Source: Elusimicrobiota bacterium (lineage in GTDB: Bacteria; Elusimicrobiota; Elusimicrobia; Elusimicrobiales; UBA9959). From it: a stretch of 53,383 nt of DNA. Position 1 is the first letter of the stretch; every line of letters begins with the position of its first letter. The notes below the pieces were generated by a model. The model was not told where the DNA came from. It saw only the letters and a list, made by a program, of their open reading frames with translations, and did not search any database. This document shows, one piece after another, positions 17,959 to 26,152 of the stretch. Both the position numbers and the translations under genes were made by a program. Where the stretch lies: positions 35,129 through 88,511 of the forward strand of contig DMXM01000012.1 in assembly GCA_003482905.1 (NCBI GenBank). Reading direction: 5' to 3'.

Positions 17959-18554
17959 AAAACGCGAACGCTCTTTATTCGGCCTCGAACCTGGTTTTCA
18001 GCTTCACCGACTACACCCTTAAAGAACGCCTGGCGTCCAGGCTCTGCTCCGTTTACGGGCGCTGGCTCGGCGGGTTCCGTACTTACGAGTCGCGCGGCGC
18101 CAAGTCGCGTCAGGGCTTTGAAATAGAGGTCTTGGACGGGGCGCAAAGCGGCCCGGCGGGGCCCGAGGGGCGCGGGCGCGTGGTGCTGGCCTCAAAAAAC
18201 CTGTTCTCTCCGGTGGCCTTCAACAAGTACGCGGTAAATCTGCCGGCGCTGGAGGAGACGGCTCTCGGCGCGCTCGAGGCCGGGGCGGCCTCGGGCAGGG
18301 TACTGTTCTTCGACGAGCTGGGCCCCATGGCCCTGCTGTCGGAGAAATTCAGTTCGCGCGCGGTGGCGCTGCTGTTCTCGGGCAGGCCCTGCGTGGTCTT
18401 CTACCGGAAGGGCGCGCGGGTGTTCGAGGACGCCTTCGCGAAAATGGCCGATACTGTTATAATTGAACTGACCCCGGTTAATTGGGCCGAAGCGGTTAAG
18501 GGCGCCCAGGCCTGGCTGGACCGGCTGGTGGGCGGTATGGAGAATTTTAAATGA
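17955..18554 (+). CDS. THEP1-like NTPase homologue lacking the P-loop
   Basis: The C-terminal part clearly matches nucleoside-triphosphatase THEP1 proteins: NKYAVNLPALEETALGALE, then the Walker B line VLFFDELGPMALLSEKF and a VIIELTPVNW end. Homology continues upstream in frame through GFRTYESRGAKSRQGFEIEV. The expected P-loop (GxPGxGKTT) is replaced by FSFTDYTLKERL. No ATG, GTG or TTG exists before 18132, so the start is likely non-canonical; I use ATA at 17955 behind a G-rich ribosome site, with CTG at 17991 as an alternative. Starting at TTG 18132 would remove the N-terminal third. It overlaps the TPR gene by four bases and murC by four. ATP hydrolysis is unlikely. Confidence 0.65.
   Translation: MKNANALYSASNLVFSFTDYTLKERLASRLCSVYGRWLGGFRTYESRGAKSRQGFEIEVLDGAQSGPAGPEGRGRVVLASKNLFSPVAFNKYAVNLPALEETALGALEAGAASGRVLFFDELGPMALLSEKFSSRAVALLFSGRPCVVFYRKGARVFEDAFAKMADTVIIELTPVNWAEAVKGAQAWLDRLVGGMENFK
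18455..18463 (+). promoter_or_regulatory. Possible internal promoter ahead of murC
   Basis: TGTTATAAT, an extended -10, lies within the THEP1-like gene 87 bases before murC. It could give murC a separate transcript. The match is inside coding sequence and may be chance. Confidence 0.3.
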
Positions 18555-19936
18555 CCTACGCGGACGACTTCTACCTTCCCGACGTGAAAAAGGCCAGGTT
18601 CATAGGGATTGGAGGCATAGGCATGAGCGGCATTGCGCGCCTTATGCTGGAGCTCGGTTATAAGGTTTCGGGTTCCGACGCCAGGCAGTCCGAAATTACC
18701 AAAGCCCTTTCCCGCGAGGGGGCGGAAATAAACATCGGCCACAGCGCGGGTTCTTTGGGCTCGCCCGACATCGTGGTGGTAAGTTCCGCCATAAAACCCG
18801 ATAATGCGGAACTGCGGGAGGCGCTGCGGCGCAAGCTGCCGGTGGTGCGCAGGGCGCTGATGCTCTCCAAGCTGGCGGAGCTAAAAAAGACCATAACGAT
18901 AGCCGGCACGCACGGCAAAACCACCACCACTTCCATGACGGCGGCCGCGCTCGACGGCGCCGGGGCCGACGCCACCGCGGTGGTCGGCGGTATAGTAAAA
19001 GGCGCCGGGTCCAACCTGCGGCTGGGACGCAGCGCCTACCTGGTGGCGGAGGCCGACGAATCCGACGGCTCTTTCCTTTATTTTTCCCCGCTGGTCGCCT
19101 GCGTCACCAACATAGATTCCGACCACCTGGACCATTATGGCAGCATGGCCAACCTGAAGGCGGCGTTCCGCCGGCACCTGGAGCGCCTGCCTTTTTACGG
19201 CCAGGCCGTGCTTTGCTCGGACGACCCCGGCGTCAGGGAAATATTGCCGGGGCTCAAGACCCCGTACGTCACCTGCGGGCTGGGCGTCGGCGCCGACTGG
19301 TCCGCGAGGGACGCCGTTTTCTCCGCCGCGGGGACGTCTTACACGGCCTGGTTCCGCGGAAAAAAGCGCGGCCCGGTAAAACTGCGCTGCGGCGGCGCGC
19401 ATAACGTGCGCAATTCGCTGCTGGCCCTGGCGGCCGGGAGCTACCTGGGTTTCGATTTTAAGAAGCTGGCTGCCGGCCTGTGGAATTTCAGCGGCGTGAA
19501 AAGGCGCATGGACCACCTGGGCCGCGCCGGCGGCGTGGATTTCGTGGACGACTACGCCCATCACCCGACCGAAGTAAAGGCCACCCTTGAAGCGGCCGCC
19601 GGTCTCTTCGCCGGCCGCCGGCTGGTGGTGCTTTTTCAGCCGCACCGCTACAGCCGCACCGCCCTGCTTTACAGGGAATTCGGCCGGGCCTTCGGCGGCG
19701 CGCGGCTGATATTTGTGGCGCCGGTGTACGCGGCCGGAGAAAAACCGCTGCCGGGCGTGGATTCAGGCCTGATATTGGCCCAGCTCAGGAAGAACGGCGC
19801 TCCGGCTTCGGCTTTTCCGGGGGCGCTCGAAGCCATGAAAGTGCTTAAGCCCGGCGACGTGTTCCTGACCCTGGGCGCCGGCGACGTCTGGAAACTTGGC
19901 GAGGAGATAAAACTCAAGATGCAGATGTTCGGTTGA
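18551..19936 (+). CDS. murC: UDP-N-acetylmuramate--L-alanine ligase
   Basis: A 461-residue cytoplasmic Mur ligase that adds L-alanine to UDP-MurNAc with ATP, the first peptide step of murein synthesis. The N-terminal Rossmann motif is FIGIGGIGMSGIA. The ATP-binding loop is IAGTHGKTTTTSM near residue 117. EADESDGSF and NIDSDHLDHYG follow, and the C-terminal domain has RRMDHLG, DDYAHHPTEV and QPHRYSRT. All marks are normal. The start overlaps the preceding stop as ATGA. No other murein gene is adjacent here, so murC stands outside a dcw cluster. Confidence 0.97.
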   Translation: MTYADDFYLPDVKKARFIGIGGIGMSGIARLMLELGYKVSGSDARQSEITKALSREGAEINIGHSAGSLGSPDIVVVSSAIKPDNAELREALRRKLPVVRRALMLSKLAELKKTITIAGTHGKTTTTSMTAAALDGAGADATAVVGGIVKGAGSNLRLGRSAYLVAEADESDGSFLYFSPLVACVTNIDSDHLDHYGSMANLKAAFRRHLERLPFYGQAVLCSDDPGVREILPGLKTPYVTCGLGVGADWSARDAVFSAAGTSYTAWFRGKKRGPVKLRCGGAHNVRNSLLALAAGSYLGFDFKKLAAGLWNFSGVKRRMDHLGRAGGVDFVDDYAHHPTEVKATLEAAAGLFAGRRLVVLFQPHRYSRTALLYREFGRAFGGARLIFVAPVYAAGEKPLPGVDSGLILAQLRKNGAPASAFPGALEAMKVLKPGDVFLTLGAGDVWKLGEEIKLKMQMFG

Positions 19937-19949
19937 CCGCCTAAATACG

Positions 19950-20711
19950 ATGCCTAAATACAGCCAGGTCTTTTTAGCCGACAATGTGATATGCGCCCGG
20001 ATAGCCGCGGCGCTCGCCGGCGCGTCTTTCGACCGGCTCATAGAAATAGGGCCCGGCGGCGGAGCGCTTACCGCCCATCTCTTCCCTAAATACCGGGACC
20101 GGATGGCCGCGGTAGAGATAGACAAGGCGCTTATCCCGGGGTTGAACTCCAGGTTCCCCGGCCTGGAAATAGTGAACGATGATTTTCTCCGGGCGGACCT
20201 GGGAAAAATAGCCGGCCCGGGCCGGACCGCGTTTATCGGCAACCTGCCCTACGAGTGCGCCACGCCCATCCTTGAAAAAACCCTGCTTTTTCCAGGCCTG
20301 GAGCTGGCCGTCTTCATGTTCCAGAAAGAAGTCGCGCGCAAGATCCTGGCGCTGCCCGGCGGCCATGACTACGGCTACCTCACCCTGCTCACGGGGGCCC
20401 GCGCCTCTTCGGAGCTGCTGATGGATATAAAGGCCGGCAGTTTCAAGCCGGTGCCGGCCGTAGATTCTTCCGTGGTGGTGTTCAGGCCGCGCAATTTCTT
20501 CAGCGACGAGGCGGCCGGGCAGCGCTGTCTTGCCCTGGCTAAAAAGGCTTTCAGGCACCGCAGAAAGACGCTGGTGAACTCTCTGGCGCTTTGCGGCGTG
20601 GACAAGGCCGCCGCGGCCGCCGCCGTGGAGCGTGAGGGGTTCAAGCCGGCCGTGCGGGCGCAGGAGATCTCCCTGGGCGGCTTCTCGCGGCTGGCGGAGA
20701 GCCTGAAATGA
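19950..20711 (+). CDS. rsmA: 16S rRNA dimethyladenosine transferase
   Basis: A 253-residue methyltransferase of the KsgA/RsmA family that dimethylates two adjacent adenosines near the 3' end of 16S rRNA. The N-terminal QVFLADNVI, the SAM-binding loop IEIGPGGGALT, the acidic VEID segment and the catalytic NLPYECATPIL motif are all visible. The usual Q(N)FL start is YSQVFLADN here. KPVPAVDSSVVVF and KKAFRHRRKTLVNSL are also family marks. It overlaps the GT2 gene start as ATGA. Confidence 0.95.
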   Translation: MPKYSQVFLADNVICARIAAALAGASFDRLIEIGPGGGALTAHLFPKYRDRMAAVEIDKALIPGLNSRFPGLEIVNDDFLRADLGKIAGPGRTAFIGNLPYECATPILEKTLLFPGLELAVFMFQKEVARKILALPGGHDYGYLTLLTGARASSELLMDIKAGSFKPVPAVDSSVVVFRPRNFFSDEAAGQRCLALAKKAFRHRRKTLVNSLALCGVDKAAAAAAVEREGFKPAVRAQEISLGGFSRLAESLK

Positions 20712-21436
20712 AGAAAGTCATAGTGCTGCCCGCCTATAACGCCTCCAGGACCCTGGAGGCCACCGTGGCGTCGCTGCCTGCCGGCGCCTTCGATGAAATT
20801 ATGCTGGTGGACGACTGTTCCTCCGACGGCACGTACGAGCTGGCGCTTAAACTGGGCCTGAAGGCGGCCAGGCATACGCGCAACCGCGGTTACGGAGGGA
20901 ACCAGAAGACCTGCTATTCAATGGCGCTCGACGGCGGCGCCGATATAGTAGTGATGCTTCATCCGGATTACCAGTACGACCCGCGCGTCATCCCCTTTAT
21001 GACCGGGCTCATCGAGGCCGGCGTCTGCGACGTGCTGCTCGGCAACCGCATAAGGACGCGGGCCGAGGCGCTGTCCGGGGGAATGCCTGTTTATAAATAT
21101 GCGGCCAACCGGCTGCTTACCATAGCTGAGAACCTGGCGGCCGGCCAGAACCTGGGCGAGTGGCACAGCGGGCTGCGGGCCTATTCCAAAGCGGCCCTGT
21201 TGAAGGTCAATTGGGAGGAGAATTCCGACGGCTTCGTTTTTGACTCGCAATTTCTGTTCGAGGCGGCCTTCAAAGGGCTGCGGATCGGTGATGTCCCGGT
21301 TCCCGCCAGGTATTTCCCCGAGGCTTCTTCCATAGGGCCGGGGGGGTGCCTGGGCTATGGGGCGGGGACGCTTTTAGCCATGACGGAATTCCTCCTCAAT
21401 AAGACCGGACTTGTTTCCACCCGCCGGTACCGCTGA
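20708..21436 (+). CDS. Family 2 glycosyltransferase
   Basis: A 242-residue GT2 enzyme of the dolichyl-phosphate-mannose-synthase-like group. Visible motifs are VLPAYNASRTLEATV at the start, MLVDDCSSDGT for nucleotide-sugar binding, NRGYGGNQKTCY, and HPDYQYDPR (the DxD-like acidic site). There is no transmembrane tail, so it is probably cytoplasmic or peripheral. The downstream part EWHSGLRAYSKAAL and PVPARYFPEASSI matches transferases that build polyprenyl-linked sugars. The acceptor is unknown. Confidence 0.87.
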   Translation: MKKVIVLPAYNASRTLEATVASLPAGAFDEIMLVDDCSSDGTYELALKLGLKAARHTRNRGYGGNQKTCYSMALDGGADIVVMLHPDYQYDPRVIPFMTGLIEAGVCDVLLGNRIRTRAEALSGGMPVYKYAANRLLTIAENLAAGQNLGEWHSGLRAYSKAALLKVNWEENSDGFVFDSQFLFEAAFKGLRIGDVPVPARYFPEASSIGPGGCLGYGAGTLLAMTEFLLNKTGLVSTRRYR

Positions 21437-21445
21437 TAAAATTAG

Positions 21446-21482
21446 TATAATTACAATGGCCGGACCGTTCTAACGGACCGGC
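21446..21482 (+). promoter_or_regulatory. -10 element and hairpin before the M24 peptidase gene
   Basis: A perfect TATAAT lies at 21446-21451. It is followed by an inverted repeat, GCCGGACCGTT (21459-21469) with AACGGACCGGC (21472-21482), paired except for one A/A mismatch. The hairpin would sit near the start of the mRNA. Whether it protects the message or binds a regulator is unknown. Confidence 0.4.
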
Positions 21483-21509
21483 AATTCAGGTCTGTTCGGG
21501 GTAAGATCA

Positions 21510-22556
21510 ATGAACATCCACGCAAAGCGCATCAAAGATCTGCAGCACATGCTCAAGCAGCACCGCCTGGACGCCCTCCTGCTGGGCCGTTCCCTTGAAA
21601 TAGGATTTCTTACCGGGTTCCACCTGGACGGCACCTGTATGCTGGTGACGCGCTCCGGCGCCAGCGTGTTCATGCCGAAAATGCTGGTTGAGCATTTCCG
21701 CTCTAAGGTGGATTTTGCAGCGCCGGTGGCGGCCGACGGGGCCGCCGAGAACGCGGCCCTGGCCCGCGTAAAGGAGCTTAAGCTGAAACGCGCCGCTTTC
21801 GAGCCGGAGGCCGAAACCTATCAGCGCGGCACCGCGTGGCGCAAGGCCGGGGTGATGGAGAAGGACGGCCTCACCGGGGCGCTGCGGGCCGTTAAAGAAG
21901 GCGCGGAGATAGAGACGCTGCGCCGGTCCTGCCGCATAGCCGCCAGGGCTTTCGGCCTGGTGAAGCCGCGTATAAAGACCGGCCGCACCGAACTCTCCGT
22001 CTACAGGGAGCTCGAGGACGTGATGCAGGCCATGGGCGCCAAGGGCCCCTCGTTCAATTTGATAGTGGCTTTCGGTCCCAACTCGGCCATGCCGCACCAT
22101 GAGACCTCCGAGCGCCGCCTCAGGGATAACGAAGCGGTCCTCCTCGATTACGGCTGCGTTTACGGGAACTATTGCTCCGATATGACCCGCACGTTCTTTC
22201 ACGGCAAGCCCACTGAAGAGTTCAGAAAAGTTTATTCGATAGTGGCGGCCTCGCAGAAAGCGGGCCTCGCCGCGGTGCGCGCCGGGGCAAAGGCGCGCGG
22301 CGTGGACGCCGCCTGCCGCGGCCTGATAGCGGACGCCGGCTACGGCCAGTATTTCATCCACGGCACGGGCCACGGCATAGGGCTCGAGATCCACGAATTC
22401 CCGCGGCTTAATGCCAAGTCCGAGGCCGTGCTGCGCGCGGGAATGGCCGTGACGGTGGAGCCGGGCGTATATCTGCACGGGAAATTCGGGGTGCGCATAG
22501 AAGATTCGGTGCTTGTCACCAGGACAGGCTGCGAGATACTTACTAAAACAGCGTAA
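21510..22556 (+). CDS. M24 family Xaa-Pro aminopeptidase / dipeptidase
   Basis: A 348-residue metallopeptidase of the PepQ/YpdF type, which removes residues before proline. The N-terminal creatinase-like domain (about 1-125) is followed by the pita-bread catalytic domain. Metal-binding motifs are LLDYGCVYGNYCSDMTRTFF (two Asp), HGTGHGIGLEIHEFP (His), VTVEPGVYL (Glu) and GVRIEDSVLVT (Glu). All five ligands appear present. It is followed directly by lemA with a good ribosome site. Polyproline proteins in the window (such as the one at 91-702) are natural substrates in principle, but that is speculation. Confidence 0.93.
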   Translation: MNIHAKRIKDLQHMLKQHRLDALLLGRSLEIGFLTGFHLDGTCMLVTRSGASVFMPKMLVEHFRSKVDFAAPVAADGAAENAALARVKELKLKRAAFEPEAETYQRGTAWRKAGVMEKDGLTGALRAVKEGAEIETLRRSCRIAARAFGLVKPRIKTGRTELSVYRELEDVMQAMGAKGPSFNLIVAFGPNSAMPHHETSERRLRDNEAVLLDYGCVYGNYCSDMTRTFFHGKPTEEFRKVYSIVAASQKAGLAAVRAGAKARGVDAACRGLIADAGYGQYFIHGTGHGIGLEIHEFPRLNAKSEAVLRAGMAVTVEPGVYLHGKFGVRIEDSVLVTRTGCEILTKTA

Positions 22557-22572
22557 TCTGACGGGAGGAAAA

Positions 22573-23136
22573 ATGACTGTATTAGCCGTAGTTCTGCTTG
22601 TGCTGGGCGGTTGGATAGTGTTCACTTTCAACGGCCTTATTAAACTTCGCAACCAGGTGGCCAACGCCTTCCGCCAGATAGACGTGCAGCTCAAAAGGCG
22701 CCACGACCTTATCCCCAACCTGGTCGAGTCCGTCAAGGGCGAAATGAAATTCGAGAAAGAGACGCTGGAGCGCGTTATCCAGGCCCGCGCCGCCGCGGTT
22801 TCCGCGGGCCAGGGCGGCAATACCGGCGATATCCTGGCCAAGGAAGGGATGCTCACGCAGGCCCTGGGCCGCCTTATCGCCATTTCCGAGAACTACCCCA
22901 ACCTGAAGGCCAACGAGTCGGTGAAGAACCTGATGGAAGAACTGACCCATACCGAGAACCAGATCGGGTTCTCCCGCCAGTTCTACAACGACGTGGTGAC
23001 CAAGTTCAACACGGAGCAGCAGGTGTTCCCGACGAACATGTTCGCCTCCATGCTGGGCTTCTCGCCGTCCGCTCTCTGGGAGCTCCCGACCGATTCCGTC
23101 GAAAGGGAAAATCCGAAAGTGAGCCTTACTGTTTAA
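22573..23136 (+). CDS. lemA: LemA family membrane protein
   Basis: A 187-residue protein with one N-terminal membrane helix (VLAVVLLVLGGWIVFTF) and a long helical domain. The LemA signature is clear: LIKLRNQVANAFRQIDVQLKRRHDLIPNL and ISENYPNLKANE, then the YNDVVTKFNT segment. The ATG at 22573 is preceded by GGGAGG. LemA proteins often sit beside an M48 protease, as here. Their cellular role is poorly known; association with membrane protein quality control is the usual suggestion. Confidence 0.93.
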   Translation: MTVLAVVLLVLGGWIVFTFNGLIKLRNQVANAFRQIDVQLKRRHDLIPNLVESVKGEMKFEKETLERVIQARAAAVSAGQGGNTGDILAKEGMLTQALGRLIAISENYPNLKANESVKNLMEELTHTENQIGFSRQFYNDVVTKFNTEQQVFPTNMFASMLGFSPSALWELPTDSVERENPKVSLTV

Positions 23137-23147
23137 GATCGATCTGC

Positions 23148-23220
23148 GGGGATAGGGCAGAGGGCGGAAGGAGAAAACTGGTTTTGTTCGACTTTACCGG
23201 GTCCCCTGAACCCTATCCCC
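23148..23220. repeat. 10-bp inverted repeat between lemA and the M48 protease gene
   Basis: GGGGATAGGG at 23148-23157 pairs perfectly with CCCTATCCCC at 23211-23220, enclosing 53 bases. The right arm ends seven bases before the protease start codon and could hide its ribosome-binding region, since no Shine-Dalgarno is visible next to the ATG. Confidence 0.45.
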
Positions 23221-23227
23221 TGCATCT

Positions 23228-24286
23228 ATGAATATTTACGAACAGCAGGCCTCCAACCGCCGCATGACCGCGGTCATTCTGACCGTGTTCATAGCTTTTT
23301 TCCTGTTCATAGGCCTGGGCTTCGATTATTTTTATACCAGTTTCAACCCGGCGGCCAGGCCGCGCCTGGAGATGAACGCCGACGGCTATTATGAGACGCG
23401 GCTTCCGGGCGGGGCGGCAAAGATACCATTTGCCACCATTATCTCGCTGCTGGTCGGGTTCGGGATGGTGACCAACAGTTTGATCAACGGCCAGCGCATG
23501 GTTCTGCGCTCCACGATGGCGCGCCGCGCTGTTTCTTTAGTGGAGAAAGAGAAACAGTTCTTGAACGTTGTTGAGGAGATGGCGACCGCCTCCGGCCTGC
23601 CGGCGCCGGCGGCCTACGTGGTGCCCGACCTTGACCTGAACGCTTTCGCCACGGGTATGAGCCCGGCCAACTCCGTCATAGCGGTGACGCAGGGCCTGCT
23701 CGACAACCTTAACCGCGAGGAACTGCAGGCGGTGGTGGCGCATGAGATGAGCCATATCCGCAACTACGATATCCGCCTGATGACCATGATGGCCGGCCTG
23801 ATAGGCGCCATAGCCCTGCTCAGCGATTTCGCGGGCCGCAGTTTCCGCTACGGCAGCAGGTCCTCTCTGGGAGGGGGCCGGCCTTCCTCCGGCGTGGCCG
23901 GACGTAAGGGCGGCGGGGGCGCGGTGATCCTCTTCTTCTATGTGGTTTGGCTGGTGCTGATAATATTGGCGCCGCTGCTGTCCCGGCTGCTGGCCATGGC
24001 CATTTCCAGGGAGCGTGAATTCCTGGCGGACGCCAGCGGCGCGGAGCTGACCCGCAACCCGCTGTCGCTGGTGGCGGCCCTGGAGAAGATACGCAGGGCC
24101 GTCATGCCCACCAACGCCATCAACAACGGCGTGGCGCATATGTGCATTGCGGACCCCCGCGGCAGCCTGATAGAGGAACAAATGGGTTTCGCGGCGGACT
24201 TGCTGGCCACCCATCCGCCCATGGAAAAGCGCATACTGGCCCTGAAAGTAATGGCTTACCAGGCGCAGAAGCCGCAGACAGCGTAG
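23228..24286 (+). CDS. M48 family membrane zinc metalloprotease (HtpX-like)
   Basis: A 352-residue inner-membrane protease. Transmembrane segments lie near residues 14-35 and 68-88, then at about 185-200 and 235-260. The zinc motif VVAHEMSHIRNYD is near residue 172, and the third ligand comes from the SREREFLADASGA segment. A glycine/serine-rich loop (SSLGGGRPSSGVAG) separates the middle membrane segments. HtpX-type enzymes degrade misfolded membrane proteins. It is paired with lemA, a common arrangement. The ATG at 23228 lacks an obvious ribosome site. Confidence 0.92.
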   Translation: MNIYEQQASNRRMTAVILTVFIAFFLFIGLGFDYFYTSFNPAARPRLEMNADGYYETRLPGGAAKIPFATIISLLVGFGMVTNSLINGQRMVLRSTMARRAVSLVEKEKQFLNVVEEMATASGLPAPAAYVVPDLDLNAFATGMSPANSVIAVTQGLLDNLNREELQAVVAHEMSHIRNYDIRLMTMMAGLIGAIALLSDFAGRSFRYGSRSSLGGGRPSSGVAGRKGGGGAVILFFYVVWLVLIILAPLLSRLLAMAISREREFLADASGAELTRNPLSLVAALEKIRRAVMPTNAINNGVAHMCIADPRGSLIEEQMGFAADLLATHPPMEKRILALKVMAYQAQKPQTA

Positions 24287-24298
24287 GATTTTGGAAAA

Positions 24299-24325
24299 GG
24301 TTGAGCCTCGCCGCGAGGCGCAACC
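24299..24325 (+). terminator. Hairpin between M48 gene and efp, possible weak terminator
   Basis: GGTTG-A-GCCTCG pairs with CGAGGC-G-CAACC around a three-base loop. The following sequence TTAATTT is only partly T-rich, so it may be a leaky terminator or an mRNA-stabilising hairpin. The efp ribosome site (AAGGAG) follows directly. Confidence 0.4.
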
Positions 24326-24344
24326 TTAATTTAAGGAGAAACAC

Positions 24345-24920
24345 ATGATACTCGCCAGCCAATTCAAAGAAGGGAATATGTTCATAAACGAGAACGGTCA
24401 GACCGTAGAGGTCATGACCGTGCAGCATCATCGCAAATCCCAGGCCCGGGCCGTGGTGCGCGTGAAGCTGTGCAACGTGGAAACGGGGTCCATAATAGAG
24501 ACGGCTTACCGCCCCGAAGACAAATTCAAGGACGTGCAGGTGGAAAAGCGCCCCAAGACCTACGTCTATTCCGACGGCGGCATGGCCTACTTCATGGACA
24601 ACGAGAATTACGAGCAGACCGGCCTGCCCCTGGATAAGCTGGGCGACACCATGAAGTTCCTGACGGAAGACATGCCGGTGGAAGGGCTTTACCTCAACGG
24701 CGTTTTCTTCAGCGTGCAGCTGCCGGCCAACCTGATCATGGAGATCACCGAGACCGTGGACGGCGTGAGGGGCAATACCGTTTCCAACGTGATGAAGCTG
24801 GCCAAGGTCTCCACCGGGCTGGAGATCCAGGTGCCCATGTTCATCAAGGAAGGGGACAAGGTGCGCGTGGACACCCGCACCAAGACCTACGTGGAGCGCT
24901 ACACCGAACCCAAGAAATAA
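24345..24920 (+). CDS. efp: Elongation factor P
   Basis: A 191-residue EF-P that rescues ribosomes stalled at consecutive prolines. Three beta domains are visible, with the C-terminal signature KVPLF-like VPMFIKEGDKVRVDTRT and KTYVERY. The ribosome-facing loop near residues 28-39 reads HHRKSQARAVVR instead of the common PGKGxAFVR. Counting back from the conserved VR-V-K-L puts Gln33 where the modified Lys or Arg usually stands, with Lys31 and Arg35 close by. No EpmA, EpmB, EarP or YmfI homologue is in the window. The family call is firm; the modification status is open. Confidence 0.95.
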   Translation: MILASQFKEGNMFINENGQTVEVMTVQHHRKSQARAVVRVKLCNVETGSIIETAYRPEDKFKDVQVEKRPKTYVYSDGGMAYFMDNENYEQTGLPLDKLGDTMKFLTEDMPVEGLYLNGVFFSVQLPANLIMEITETVDGVRGNTVSNVMKLAKVSTGLEIQVPMFIKEGDKVRVDTRTKTYVERYTEPKK

Positions 24921-24951
24921 ATTCCGGGCGGACGGTCTTGCGAGGCAAAAG

Positions 24952-25641
24952 ATGATAAAAGCCGTTATTTTCGACATAGACAACACCCTGATGGACTTCA
25001 TGCGCATGAAGCGTGCCGCGGTGGACGCGGCCGTGGACGCCATGATAGACGCGGGCCTGGCCATCCCCAAGGCCGACATGGTGGAGAAGATCTTCAAGAT
25101 CTACTGGGTGGAGGGGATAGAGGACCAGAACATCTTCGACAAGGTCCTCATGAAGGAATTCGGCAAGGTGGATTACAGGATCCTCGCCGCCGGCATCCTG
25201 GGCTACAAGCGGGCCAAGGAAGGCCACATGACGCTGTACCCGCATGTGCGCCTGACCCTGACCGACCTGCTGAAAAGCGGCGTGCGCATGGGGGTAGTGT
25301 CCGACGCGCCGCGTCTCTCCGTGTGGATGCGCATAGTGGGTCTCGGGCTCCATCACTATTTCGAACATGTCGTCACTTTCGACGATACCGGCGAGAAGAA
25401 GCCCTCCCCGAAGCCGTTTAAAAAAATACTCGGCCTGCTGGGCGTCGAGCCGGGCGAGTCCATAATGGTGGGCGACTGGGCCGAGCGGGACGTAAAGGGC
25501 GCCAAGGCTTTCGGCATGCAGACGGCCTGGGCCAAGTACGGCAACGAGTTCGACACCAAGGTGTCAGGCGCGGATTATGAGCTGGACGATATCCACCACC
25601 TTGTGGCCATTATCAGGAAAATAAATGAAAAGAAGTCTTGA
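24952..25641 (+). CDS. HAD-superfamily hydrolase
   Basis: A 229-residue haloacid-dehalogenase-type phosphatase. The catalytic motif I is VIFDIDNTLMDF (nucleophile Asp9 and acid Asp11). Motif II is GVVSDAP, motif III lies in KKPSPKPF (Lys), and motif IV is IMVGDWAERDVKGAK. A cap domain spans about 16-95. It resembles the TIGR02253-like group of small-molecule phosphatases. The next gene starts 17 bases before its end, so they are co-translated. The substrate cannot be deduced. Confidence 0.92.
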   Translation: MIKAVIFDIDNTLMDFMRMKRAAVDAAVDAMIDAGLAIPKADMVEKIFKIYWVEGIEDQNIFDKVLMKEFGKVDYRILAAGILGYKRAKEGHMTLYPHVRLTLTDLLKSGVRMGVVSDAPRLSVWMRIVGLGLHHYFEHVVTFDDTGEKKPSPKPFKKILGLLGVEPGESIMVGDWAERDVKGAKAFGMQTAWAKYGNEFDTKVSGADYELDDIHHLVAIIRKINEKKS

Positions 25642-26152
25642 AGTCCTGGCTCTTTGCTTTTCTTTTCAGGCGGCCGCAGCGGCTCTTGATATAACTTCCG
25701 TGAACCCGGCTGCGGTCAAAGGTTCGGCTAAGGCGGATTTCACTCTTTCAGCCTTCACCGTTAAGAACATTTCCTTTGACAAGGGTGCCGTGGTGCTGCC
25801 GGTTACCGAAAACAACGGCAAGACGTACGCCGACATTAAGCTGCTTTCCAAAAGCCTTTATGTCAAACTGGAAACCTGCTTTAAGAACGGTTGCGTTAAA
25901 CCCGCCAAGGCGCCCCTGGCGCCCAAATTTAAAATAGAGGCGCTCAAACCCCTTAAGTCCAAAACCCGCCTGGCCAACGCCGATATCTCCTTCGACGGCG
26001 ACCTGCTGGTGGTGGCCGGCGTAATGGTTTCTTCCAAAGAGCCCGGTACCTACTGGGTGGCCTTTCCCCCTGCCCTGATTTTCGGCGACGGGGCTTTTAA
26101 GAGCGCCGTAGAATCCGCCGTGATAGCTGCCTGGGTCAAGAAAAATAAATAA
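25625..26152 (+). CDS. Hypothetical exported protein
   Basis: A 175-residue protein with a probable signal peptide (KRSLEVLALCFSFQAAAAA, cleavage near residue 20). The rest is predicted to be beta-rich, with a pair of cysteines in ETCFKNGCVKPAKAP that could form a disulfide or bind a ligand. It resembles in outline the N-terminal domain of periplasmic thiol-reductase DsbD-type proteins (cysteine pair in a beta sandwich), but I cannot confirm this. It sits between a HAD hydrolase and a subtilase, overlapping both, so it may be exported with the protease. Confidence 0.7.
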   Translation: MKRSLEVLALCFSFQAAAAALDITSVNPAAVKGSAKADFTLSAFTVKNISFDKGAVVLPVTENNGKTYADIKLLSKSLYVKLETCFKNGCVKPAKAPLAPKFKIEALKPLKSKTRLANADISFDGDLLVVAGVMVSSKEPGTYWVAFPPALIFGDGAFKSAVESAVIAAWVKKNK

